Virus record (IMG/VR): IMGVR_UViG_3300030104_003057
Coordinates: 1 to 44,641 of that record
DNA from: a virus
Length of the DNA: 44,641 nucleotides
Strand: one strand, 5' to 3'
The position numbers were made by a program, and so were the translations under genes. The notes under the pieces are model-generated. The model was not told the DNA's origin. It did not search any database and was given only the letters and a program-made list of their open reading frames with translations. Below are positions 1-6,381 of this stretch, one piece after another (the stretch's first letter is position 1; the number at the start of each line of letters is the position of its first letter).

Positions 1-1052
1 ATGATAAAGTTGGTAAAAATGGTGTAGTATTAATGGAGGAGAGTGAATCAGAGGATACATATGTTGATGTAGTAGATGGCGTTAAGGTTGAGTGTGGTAT
101 AACATCACCTCACTTTGTAACAAACACGGATAAACATACATGTGAATTAGATAATCCACTAATTCTAATATGTTCATCTGAGATACCTAACATACGTAAA
201 ATACAATCTATACTTGAATATGTTATAAAATCTAATAGATCACTACTAATAGTAGCCCCAGTAGCTCAATCAGTAAAAGCTGCTTTAATGATGAACAAAG
301 TAAAAGGTAATATAAAAATCAATATAATTGACTTACCAGGCTTTGGTCCCACTAAAAAAGATGCTACAGAAGATTTAGCTATATTAACTGGAGCAACAGT
401 ACTTAACGAAGAGCTAGGTGACGATTTAGATCTTATGAAACCAGAACACTTAGGCGAAGCTGAGTTTTCAGTAACAGACGACAAACACACTGTATTAACA
501 CTCGAGGGTATGACCGATGGTATTGAAAATAGAATAGATGAGCTTAATAGTAAACTAGCTAAAGAAAAAAGTGGATACATAAAAAAGAAACTAGAAGAAA
601 GGTTAGCCATGTTGTCTGGTAGCGTTGGTATTATAAGGGTTGGTGCTGGTTCTAAAGTTGAACTTAAAGAAAAGAAAGATAGAGTTGAAGATGCTATCTA
701 TGCTACCAAAGCAGCACTACAAGAAGGTATAGTGCCAGGAGGTGGTGTAGCACTACTAAATGCATCTCAAAAAATTTCGACCGGACCAGCCGGTAAAGTT
801 TTATTAAACTCTTTATCTTCTCCATTTGAAACTATAATGGATAACGCAGGCATGAAGCTTAACACCGGTATGAAAGAAGGTTATGGTTGCAACGTAATAA
901 ACGGTACATTTGTTAAGATGATCGATGAAGGTATTATTGATCCAGTACTTGTAACTAAGTCTGCACTTAAAAATGCTGTAAGTGTAGCTTTAACAGTGAT
1001 GTCAGCAGATTGTGTAATTTCAAATATAAGAGTAGAAAATGCAAGCAGTTAA
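1..1052 (+). CDS. groEL: Phage chaperonin GroEL (Hsp60), C-terminal part; 5' end outside window
   Basis: The reading frame is open from base 3, before the first in-frame ATG at 33, and the residues there (DKVGKNGVV) match the GroEL intermediate domain, so the true start lies upstream of the window. Visible are most of the apical domain (GITSPHF, then LPGFGPTKK, equivalent to APGFGDRRK), the second intermediate segment with RVEDAIYATKAAL, whose Asp at 690-692 is equivalent to the catalytic Asp398 of E. coli GroEL, then VPGGGVALL and MIDEGIIDP of the equatorial domain. By eye the equatorial part has deletions relative to E. coli, the Gly-Gly-Met tail is missing, and several apical substrate-binding positions differ (Tyr199 to Ile, Tyr203 to His, Leu234 to Gln). 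It should form an ATP-driven folding chamber. Its last 14 bases overlap a GroES gene, so the pair is probably translationally coupled. Confidence 0.95.
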   Translation, partial: DKVGKNGVVLMEESESEDTYVDVVDGVKVECGITSPHFVTNTDKHTCELDNPLILICSSEIPNIRKIQSILEYVIKSNRSLLIVAPVAQSVKAALMMNKVKGNIKINIIDLPGFGPTKKDATEDLAILTGATVLNEELGDDLDLMKPEHLGEAEFSVTDDKHTVLTLEGMTDGIENRIDELNSKLAKEKSGYIKKKLEERLAMLSGSVGIIRVGAGSKVELKEKKDRVEDAIYATKAALQEGIVPGGGVALLNASQKISTGPAGKVLLNSLSSPFETIMDNAGMKLNTGMKEGYGCNVINGTFVKMIDEGIIDPVLVTKSALKNAVSVALTVMSADCVISNIRVENASS

Positions 1053-1296
1053 CGATTATGTAATAGTTGATATAATAAAAGAAGGGCCAAAGAAAGTTGG
1101 TGGCCTTATATTAACTGATGAAACAGATGAAACAAACAGATATAGAAAAGCAAACATTATATCTGTAGGTAATATGGTTGAAGTAGTTAAACCAGGTAAT
1201 ATAATATACTACGATGCTATCGCTGGCCACGATATAGCTTATAATGACACTATGTATAGAGTTATTCGTGCTAGAGATATAGTTATAGTAGAATAA
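1039..1296 (+). CDS. groES: Co-chaperonin GroES
   Basis: An 85-residue protein with GroES layout: an N-terminal strand (MQAVNDYVIVDII), a mobile loop with KVGGLILTDETDE (GGIVLT in bacterial GroES), a central SVGN turn, KPGNIIYYDAIAGHDI, and a final strand RARDIVIVE. The length is slightly below the roughly 95 of bacterial GroES. GroES caps the GroEL ring in the cytoplasm and the GGLIL loop is the contact point, so the phage appears to carry a complete matched chaperonin. The ATG lies inside the end of groEL (14-base overlap). A likely client is the phage's own capsid or another large virion protein, but that is inference. Confidence 0.92.
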   Translation: MQAVNDYVIVDIIKEGPKKVGGLILTDETDETNRYRKANIISVGNMVEVVKPGNIIYYDAIAGHDIAYNDTMYRVIRARDIVIVE

Positions 1297-1416
1297 TTAC
1301 TATTTACTAAAAACGTGTAATTACTATTAAAGTAGATTATACGTAAACTATAAACCATAAACAATAAACAAAAAATCAAAATCAATTAATTAATAATCAT
1401 TTAAAAAAATAAAAAT
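1297..1416 (+). promoter_or_regulatory. A/T-rich intergenic region, candidate promoter and leader
   Basis: A 120-base gap between the chaperonin pair and the next gene. It contains an 11-base direct repeat, taattactatt, at 1294-1304 and 1318-1328, and a tgtaattactattaaagta segment (1316-1334) weakly resembling the 20-base motif found at 14713 and 24975. The last 70 bases are very A-rich, as in Bacteroidota 5' leaders. No hairpin terminator and no obvious Bacteroidota -7 box (TAnnTTTG) were seen. The call rests on position and composition only. Confidence 0.35.
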
Positions 1417-1830
1417 ATGAAAAAATTTGTTGTATTCCACGCTAGCGCTGTTGACAGTAATTCTGTAGGGTCAGCTGACGATGGAACAAACTTAGATTTA
1501 GCAGCGTTTGATTTAAACGACTTACAAACAATGACTGGTACTGAAGATACGGTTGAACTGACGTTTAATGAAACAGGTATGTTCAACAAGCACTTTGGAG
1601 TTGGTGACGCTGGAGGTGAAGGTATTGAAAACTCTTTAGTTATCTTAACTGTAGCTGAAGGAAAAGAGGCGGATGTTATCAAAGACATTGCTGCTTTAGC
1701 TAATGCTAGCCAAATCAATGGTGTTGCAGTCCCTGTTTTTGACGCTGTTAATAGTAAATATCCTATTAACAATGTTACTGCTATAGCTATTAGAAGAACT
1801 ACTACTACTAGAGTTATATCAGCTGCTTAA
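1417..1830 (+). CDS. Hypothetical protein, probable virion component
   Basis: A 137-residue acidic protein starting MKKFVVFHASAVDSN with no hydrophobic signal segment. It has alternating beta-type segments (LDLAAFDLNDLQ, DTVELTF, NSLVILTVAEG), a helical stretch (KEADVIKDIAALANAS) and a C-terminal strand ending in threonine/arginine-rich RRTTTTRVISAA. No catalytic motif was recognised. It is the first gene after the candidate promoter region and has an A-rich leader, which suggests an abundant product. A small structural or decoration protein would fit, but there is no direct support for a specific role. Confidence 0.7.
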   Translation: MKKFVVFHASAVDSNSVGSADDGTNLDLAAFDLNDLQTMTGTEDTVELTFNETGMFNKHFGVGDAGGEGIENSLVILTVAEGKEADVIKDIAALANASQINGVAVPVFDAVNSKYPINNVTAIAIRRTTTTRVISAA

Positions 1831-1836
1831 TCTTAA

Positions 1837-2277
1837 ATGAGATTAACTAGTCACGATTTACGTGATTTACAAATCCTTAAGTATTACAGGCTCGTTCGTA
1901 AATGGGCCTGTAAAACTTATGGGTTGACAGACGCTGATCTTGAGCTATTAATTTATTTAGACTGCAAAGGAAGATTTACGCGTCAACAATTTATCGACGG
2001 TACATACACAATGAGTTGGGATAAAAACCGTTGGGAAAAATTAAGGAGGAATGGTTGGATCGAAGCGTGGCGACACAGAAACAGAACAACCATCAAATAC
2101 TCTGTATTCAAAACCTCCTTTAAGTGTTCGCACTTAATAAGTAGAATATATAGAATACTCTTGGGTGAAGAGGATATACCAACATCAGAGAAGAGTATAT
2201 TTTTTAATAACAAGTCATACACCGATAAGGTAATGAATAAGTCTATCGATGATATGATAAAAGATAATGAAAGATGA
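1837..2277 (+). CDS. Predicted winged-helix (MarR-like) phage protein
   Basis: A 146-residue basic protein. Residues about 10-85 read as a winged helix-turn-helix: LQILKYYRLVRKWACKTYGL, then DADLELLIYLDCKGRFTRQQF, then a basic recognition/wing region (WDKNRWEKLRRNGWI, EAWRHRNRTTIKYSVF). The LELLIYLD-x-FTR-W-LxxxGWI pattern is what MarR/PadR-type regulators show. The C-terminal half (SHLISRIYRILLGEEDIP) resembles proteins I recall from other Bacteroidota phages. It probably binds DNA, either as a late-gene regulator or in packaging. It overlaps the downstream holin gene by 4 bases (ATGA). Confidence 0.7.
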   Translation: MRLTSHDLRDLQILKYYRLVRKWACKTYGLTDADLELLIYLDCKGRFTRQQFIDGTYTMSWDKNRWEKLRRNGWIEAWRHRNRTTIKYSVFKTSFKCSHLISRIYRILLGEEDIPTSEKSIFFNNKSYTDKVMNKSIDDMIKDNER

Positions 2278-2696
2278 TAGGAAAATTTATAGGTGGCTTA
2301 TTCGGCAAAGTAGTAGACAATGCAGAAGGAATACTTGACAAGGTTATTACAACAGACAAAGAGCGCGATGAAGCGAAGCTCGCTCTTAGAAAATTATTAC
2401 TTGAAGCCGAAACTGAAGCTTTCAACAAAGAGGTCGAAGACAGGAAGAGCGCTCGTGATATGTATAAAGACGATGCACTTATTCAAAAGATACTTGCGAC
2501 GTTATTTACAATCGCGTACTTTGGATTAAGCTTTATGATGTTTAGATACTTCGTAATGGGTGATCTAGAGTTAGGAGAATTTGAGATAAGTTTTATCTCT
2601 ACAATATTTGGTGCTATGAGTGCTAAGGTTAATACGGTAGTCGATTTTTTCTTCGGCGGATCGTCAAAGAAAAATGAACAACAAAATAATAAATAA
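2274..2696 (+). CDS. Holin, 3TM-holin superfamily (Holin_3TM-like)
   Basis: A 140-residue protein. An amphipathic N-terminus (MIGKFIGGLFGKVVDNAEGI) is followed by a charged helix (TTDKERDEAKLALRKLLLEAETEAFNKEVEDRKSARDMYKDD, given here as its start and end at about residues 27-67). Two hydrophobic segments follow at about residues 72-94 and 103-128, then a short charged tail. This order, with the E-x-DRKSAR-D motif just before the first membrane segment, is typical of holin superfamily III proteins from phages and gene transfer agents. It would permeabilise the inner membrane at the end of infection. A lysis partner could be the DUF5675-like protein at 37256. Confidence 0.8.
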   Translation: MIGKFIGGLFGKVVDNAEGILDKVITTDKERDEAKLALRKLLLEAETEAFNKEVEDRKSARDMYKDDALIQKILATLFTIAYFGLSFMMFRYFVMGDLELGEFEISFISTIFGAMSAKVNTVVDFFFGGSSKKNEQQNNK

Positions 2697-2699
2697 ATT

Positions 2700-3296
2700 A
2701 TGGGAATAAATTCACAAGGGGTTGCTTACAACTTCGGACAATTAGGATCTGCTCTCTTAAGCGGTGCTGATAATACAATAACAGCACCGGAAGGTCAAGT
2801 AATTGTAGCAATAACATTTTTAGGAGACACAACTAACACTGGAGCACTAAGTGCTTTGGTTTCATCAGATAATACAAAATTTGTAAACCATGATGCTTCT
2901 GCTCACAGTACAGGTACTTACACTAGAACAGTTGATGGCGCTAGTAGTGCAAATAAAGTAATATTCGATGAAGAAAATACTATTTCAGGTAACAACACTA
3001 TTGAGGTTGGCGATGAGCTTTATATAACAAGTACTGGTGTTAGTTTAGGAACTGTAACAGCTTTAAATCCAGATGGTGATAATACTAAAGAAATAAGTAG
3101 AAGCACAACTACTACAATGGGTGACGGAATTACTATAACTTTTGTAAAGCCAAAATTGTCAGGCTATAGAGGTGTTGGTGGCATGACTCTTACTGCTAGT
3201 CATAAAATCCCAGCTGGAACAACAATATATGGAAGGTGGGATTCTATTTCAGCTAATCATGCAGAAGATCTTTTAATAGTTTATTTCGGTGAATAA
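2700..3296 (+). CDS. Virion-type protein, TIYGRW paralogue 1
   Basis: A 198-residue, mostly beta protein. N-terminal YNFGQLGSALLSG, an early strand VIVAITFLGDT, and a C-terminal PAGTTIYGRWDSI followed by LLIVYFGE are shared with the protein at 3653-4006 (YGFGQMGS, VAIQFLEDT, PKGLTIYGRWTSI, VIAYIGY). The extra 80 residues in the middle contain an insert with IEVGDELYITSTG. No enzymatic motif is visible. The compact beta fold suggests a decoration, spike or fibre-associated protein. The stop codon overlaps the next start (TAATG). Confidence 0.7.
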   Translation: MGINSQGVAYNFGQLGSALLSGADNTITAPEGQVIVAITFLGDTTNTGALSALVSSDNTKFVNHDASAHSTGTYTRTVDGASSANKVIFDEENTISGNNTIEVGDELYITSTGVSLGTVTALNPDGDNTKEISRSTTTTMGDGITITFVKPKLSGYRGVGGMTLTASHKIPAGTTIYGRWDSISANHAEDLLIVYFGE

Positions 3297-3646
3297 TGGC
3301 TTTAGGTTCTGCAAATAATAGCGCTCAAGCTAGAGGTAAAAATAAAGCTGTAAAAATTAAAAGGCGTAGAGAAGTTAGAAGCGCAATAAACTACAGATCT
3401 ATTGGTTGTGGAAGAAAAGCTGCAAATCACCCAGCATCTTGTTCTGGTACACCTGTAGGAGAGGTGTTTTACCATAATGGTAGTAGTGCTATTCCAGCTG
3501 TTAACGATGTAGTTTACACTAGTAAAAGAGCACGTAATCCAAATTCATTTGAAGCTGGTTTTTACAAGGTTGACGGCGGTGGAGGTAGATTTAAAACTTT
3601 AGAAATAAATAGCGCTGGAGTAGTAGTAGCAACACAAAATTGTTAA
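3296..3646 (+). CDS. Small hypothetical phage protein with basic N-terminus
   Basis: A 116-residue protein between the two TIYGRW paralogues. The N-terminus (MALGSANNSAQARGKNKAV, then KIKRRREVRSA) is rich in Arg/Lys, the middle has three cysteines (GCGRK, ASCSG), and the rest is beta-like, with AGFYKVDGG and a closing VVVATQNC. The MALGSANN-QARGKNKAVK opening recalls a family seen in other marine phages. Function is unknown. Placement between two virion-type genes suggests it is structural. Confidence 0.65.
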   Translation: MALGSANNSAQARGKNKAVKIKRRREVRSAINYRSIGCGRKAANHPASCSGTPVGEVFYHNGSSAIPAVNDVVYTSKRARNPNSFEAGFYKVDGGGGRFKTLEINSAGVVVATQNC

Positions 3647-3652
3647 TGAAAT

Positions 3653-4006
3653 ATGGGATTTAAAAACAATACAATAGAATACGGATTTGGACAAATGGGT
3701 TCAATACTTATAACAGGTACAACTAATGCTGTTACCTGTAGAGATGTTGCTAATACAACATTTAAAAGTAATAACGCTGTATTTGTTGCTATACAGTTTT
3801 TAGAAGATACAGTATTTGATAATGCTGGTTTAACATCAGAAGATAACAACATATACATAAACGATACAGTTGCTTCAACTAGTATAGATGCTAATGGAGG
3901 TGCTGTTACAGATGGTGTTACATTTCCAAAAGGATTAACAATATACGGTAGATGGACCAGCATACTACTAGATAGCGGAAAAGTAATTGCTTATATAGGT
4001 TACTGA
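3653..4006 (+). CDS. Virion-type protein, TIYGRW paralogue 2
   Basis: A 117-residue shorter relative of the protein at 2700-3296. It keeps the same three landmarks in order: YGFGQMGSILITG at the N-terminus, FVAIQFLEDTVFDNAG in the middle, and FPKGLTIYGRWTSILLDSGKVIAYIGY at the C-terminus, here split by 'FPKG' and 'TIYGRWTSI' as the key elements. It lacks the long insert of its paralogue. Probably a small beta-sandwich virion protein, perhaps one of two variants on one scaffold. The stop overlaps the next start (TGATG). Confidence 0.7.
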   Translation: MGFKNNTIEYGFGQMGSILITGTTNAVTCRDVANTTFKSNNAVFVAIQFLEDTVFDNAGLTSEDNNIYINDTVASTSIDANGGAVTDGVTFPKGLTIYGRWTSILLDSGKVIAYIGY

Positions 4007-5061
4007 TGTTAGGATTATCAAGTGGACTAGTATTTAATAATTACCCTATTGAAATAATTCCAACAGATATATCTGATTTAGTAGGTTGGTGGGATTTTAC
4101 TGATGCTTCATCAATGTATACAGACGCTGGGTCTACAAATGTTTCTTCTAATGGAGATCTTGTAGAAAGAATAGATAATAAAGCCTACACAAATAACAAC
4201 TCCTCTGTAATGCTTGGAAGGTTTATGGCAAGAAAAACCACAAGTGGAGATGATTATGCTAATAAATATGTTACCGGCGGAAGTAATGGTAAATCTTATA
4301 TATCTTTTGCTCTAAGAGGTGGTTTAGTAACAGCGCCAGCAGATGCATATGGTGGAATTGACATAAGTGGTAGTGGTGATTATAGAGTTAGTACGTCTAC
4401 TGTTTCTTCAGATAGCTGTACGTATTTTACCGTTGGTGGACAAGGTGCAAATCCTATTGGTCTACCAAACGATACAGGCCCTAGAAACATATTATTTAAT
4501 ATTCAAGGAAGTCAAATGGTAGGAGGATTTCCGAATACTATAACAGCTACTGGAATGGCTATAAATAATGGGGGATCACAACCAAATTGTTGGAATCCTG
4601 TTTGGGGTAGCGGAACATTTTTACACCCCATGACAGGAAATATTTCTGATGGGTTTACTAATGGCTTGATAAACGATAGTGGTTCTGGAGCTCAAATACT
4701 AACTGTTCAAGGTGCTGGCAATGGATCATCTATAGTGCGCAAAAATGGAGTTGGCGGTACAACAACTGGAGATAGCGATAGTGTTAGTGATGTAGCATTT
4801 CAATATGATTTTGACTCTACCGCTGGTGGTATTAGCAACCCGCTATGGAGTTTCATGAAAGTATCAATAGGTAATGAATATACCCACACTTTAGTATCAA
4901 ACACTTGGGCCGAAGAAGCCCAAGGTTGGGGAACAACTGTTGATTTAGCAGATGATCAAACACATTCTATATATGAGGTTATATTTTACAATAGAAAATT
5001 ATCATTAAACGAAATGGTTGCAGTGGAAAAATACTTAAAAACAAAATACGGAATATCGTAA
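4006..5061 (+). CDS. LamG/concanavalin-like virion protein
   Basis: A 351-residue protein. Near the N-terminus, DLVGWWDFTDASSMYTDAG is the usual opening of phage LamG-like jelly-roll domains. The C-terminus has the matching closing signature YEVIFYNRKLSLNEM followed by VEKYLKTKYGIS. The middle is Gly/Ser/Asn-rich with short strands. Such domains bind glycans or line surface-exposed parts of virions, so host surface recognition is a reasonable inference. No signal peptide or coiled coil is present. It follows the two TIYGRW genes without a gap and is probably co-expressed with them. Confidence 0.72.
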   Translation: MLGLSSGLVFNNYPIEIIPTDISDLVGWWDFTDASSMYTDAGSTNVSSNGDLVERIDNKAYTNNNSSVMLGRFMARKTTSGDDYANKYVTGGSNGKSYISFALRGGLVTAPADAYGGIDISGSGDYRVSTSTVSSDSCTYFTVGGQGANPIGLPNDTGPRNILFNIQGSQMVGGFPNTITATGMAINNGGSQPNCWNPVWGSGTFLHPMTGNISDGFTNGLINDSGSGAQILTVQGAGNGSSIVRKNGVGGTTTGDSDSVSDVAFQYDFDSTAGGISNPLWSFMKVSIGNEYTHTLVSNTWAEEAQGWGTTVDLADDQTHSIYEVIFYNRKLSLNEMVAVEKYLKTKYGIS

Positions 5062-5090
5062 TAATTAATAATTAAATAAAATTAAATAAA

Positions 5091-5363
5091 ATGGCAAAAA
5101 AAGAAAAAACGGTTGAATTAAAACCTAAGGTAGATAAAATATCTGACGAACATTTAAAAGATTTACAAAAAGTTGTAAATGAAGTTAATGGTCTACAATT
5201 TAAAGTAGGTCAATTAGAAAGTCAAAAACATAATGTTCTTCATGAATTAGTTTTATCTCAAAACAAAATAATTGAAATGCAAGATATGTTTTCAACAGAG
5301 TATGGCTCGTTTGATATAAACATAGCTGATGGAACCATTAATTGGGATGGAGATGAAAAATAA
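5091..5363 (+). CDS. Small coiled-coil phage protein
   Basis: A 90-residue charged protein. A lysine-rich start (MAKKEKTVELKPKVDK) leads into a long helix with heptad spacing at about residues 20-68 (LKDLQKVVNEVNGLQFKV, then HNVLHELVLSQNKIIEMQ) and a short acidic tail (FDINIADGTINWDGDEK). The helix plus 'YGSFDINIADGTINW' tail matches a small conserved family I recall from phages of marine bacteria, of unknown function. Likely an oligomeric helical accessory protein. Confidence 0.7.
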   Translation: MAKKEKTVELKPKVDKISDEHLKDLQKVVNEVNGLQFKVGQLESQKHNVLHELVLSQNKIIEMQDMFSTEYGSFDINIADGTINWDGDEK

Positions 5364-5577
5364 TATAATAAGAAAAATTACCATAGGTAAAGACTATAAA
5401 AACGATTCAATGCACTATGCTGTAGATCAAGAAGTTTATGGTGGTCATAAAATCTGTGATATAATAGAAGAGGAAGACAAGTACTGTATTTATATTAGAA
5501 AACAAGAGGTTGTTATACCTTGGAAAGATTTTAATAAGAATATGGCTATATCAGTTGAGTATAACTTAGAGTACTAA
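5353..5577 (+). CDS. Hypothetical small phage protein
   Basis: A 74-residue protein. The ATG at 5353 (MKNNIIRKITIGKDYKN) is preferred over an upstream in-frame ATG at 5329, because it gives a natural beta-strand opening and only a short overlap with the upstream gene. Features are HYAVDQEVYGGHKICDIIEE, a strand KYCIYIRKQE and an aromatic-rich end (PWKDFNKNMAISVEYNLEY). It looks like a small beta-rich fold. Function unknown. It sits between the coiled-coil gene and a possible GroES-like gene, with a 1-base overlap with the latter. Confidence 0.68.
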   Translation: MKNNIIRKITIGKDYKNDSMHYAVDQEVYGGHKICDIIEEEDKYCIYIRKQEVVIPWKDFNKNMAISVEYNLEY

Positions 5578-6164
5578 TGAATGCCTACAAAGATTATATT
5601 GTTTCTCCTATGGGTGAGCGCTATAATAATAGTGTACAAGTTGGAGAACAAGAGTTGATATTAAACACTGAAATATTTAATCATCAATATATAAACAGAC
5701 TTGCAAAGATAATCGCTACTCCACTATTGTTTCAATCACCTTTAAATGTAGGTGATGAAGTAATAGTACATCACAATGTCTTTAGAAGATGGCACGATAT
5801 GAAGGGTAGAGAAAAGAATAGTAGATCTTATTTCAAAGAAGATAAATATATAATATCACAAGATCAAATATATTTATATAAAAAAGACGATTGGTCTGCT
5901 ATGCCTGGTTATAGCTTTGTTAAACCGCTAAAGTCTATTGATAGCTTAGAAGCGGAAATAGAAAGACCATTAATTGGTATTATCAAATACTCTGATGGTA
6001 GCTTTAATAAAGAAGAGCTAGTTGGTTTTGCACCTAGTATGGAATACGAGTTTATCGTTAATGGAGAAAGATTATATAGGGTTATGAATAAATTTATTAC
6101 AATTAAATATGAATATAAAGGAAACGAAGAAGAGTATAATCCAAGCTGGGCAAAAAGCGGTTGA
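5577..6164 (+). CDS. Hypothetical protein, possible GroES-like beta-barrel
   Basis: A 195-residue protein. NAYKDYIVSPMGERYNN opens like a co-chaperonin strand and is followed by GEQELILNTEIF. Then come PLNVGDEVIVHHNVFRRWHD (compare the GDIV turn of GroES) and ISQDQIYLYKKDD, which could close the barrel. A second part from about residue 105 (YSFVKPLKSIDS, then RPLIGIIKYS) might be a repeated half. A GroES-type fold is a by-eye inference, and no GGIVL mobile loop is visible, so it need not be a co-chaperonin. It lies directly upstream of the terminase genes. Confidence 0.6.
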   Translation: MNAYKDYIVSPMGERYNNSVQVGEQELILNTEIFNHQYINRLAKIIATPLLFQSPLNVGDEVIVHHNVFRRWHDMKGREKNSRSYFKEDKYIISQDQIYLYKKDDWSAMPGYSFVKPLKSIDSLEAEIERPLIGIIKYSDGSFNKEELVGFAPSMEYEFIVNGERLYRVMNKFITIKYEYKGNEEEYNPSWAKSG

Positions 6165-6381
6165 AGAATTAATTAAAGTAGCTAAAGAACCTATTGTTGA
6201 TTCAGACGACGATATATCAGCTGACAGATTAAAAAATGCAGCTGCTACTAAAAAGCTAGCTATATTCGATGCTTTTGAAATACTTAATCGTATAAATGAA
6301 GAAGAGAATATGCTTGAAGGTAAAGTAGAAGAAAAAAAAGAAACAACATTTAAAGGCTTTGCAGAAGGTAGATCAAAATGA
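6109..6381 (+). CDS. Candidate terminase small subunit
   Basis: A 90-residue charged, mostly helical protein that overlaps the upstream gene by 56 bases and the large-terminase start by 4. An N-terminal helix (KKSIIQAGQKAVEELIKVA) is followed by an acidic turn (DSDDDISADRLKNAAATKK) and a second helix (LAIFDAFEILNRINEEENML). Position immediately before the large terminase, small size and helical build fit the DNA-recognition subunit, but no clear helix-turn-helix motif can be read. Its start at 6109 is the only ATG that covers the conserved-looking helices. Confidence 0.55.
   Translation: MNIKETKKSIIQAGQKAVEELIKVAKEPIVDSDDDISADRLKNAAATKKLAIFDAFEILNRINEEENMLEGKVEEKKETTFKGFAEGRSK

Noticed and set aside
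33-1052. ATG at 33 as the start of the GroEL gene
   Set aside because: Residues encoded from base 3 continue the GroEL match, so this Met is internal and the gene begins before the window.
1290-1330. Possible terminator after groES
   Set aside because: The repeats here are direct (taattactatt twice), not inverted, and no T-run follows a stem.
5329-5352. Upstream ATG as start of the 74-residue gene at 5353
   Set aside because: It adds eight residues wholly inside the upstream gene with no strand pattern; the ATG at 5353 gives the usual short overlap and natural opening.
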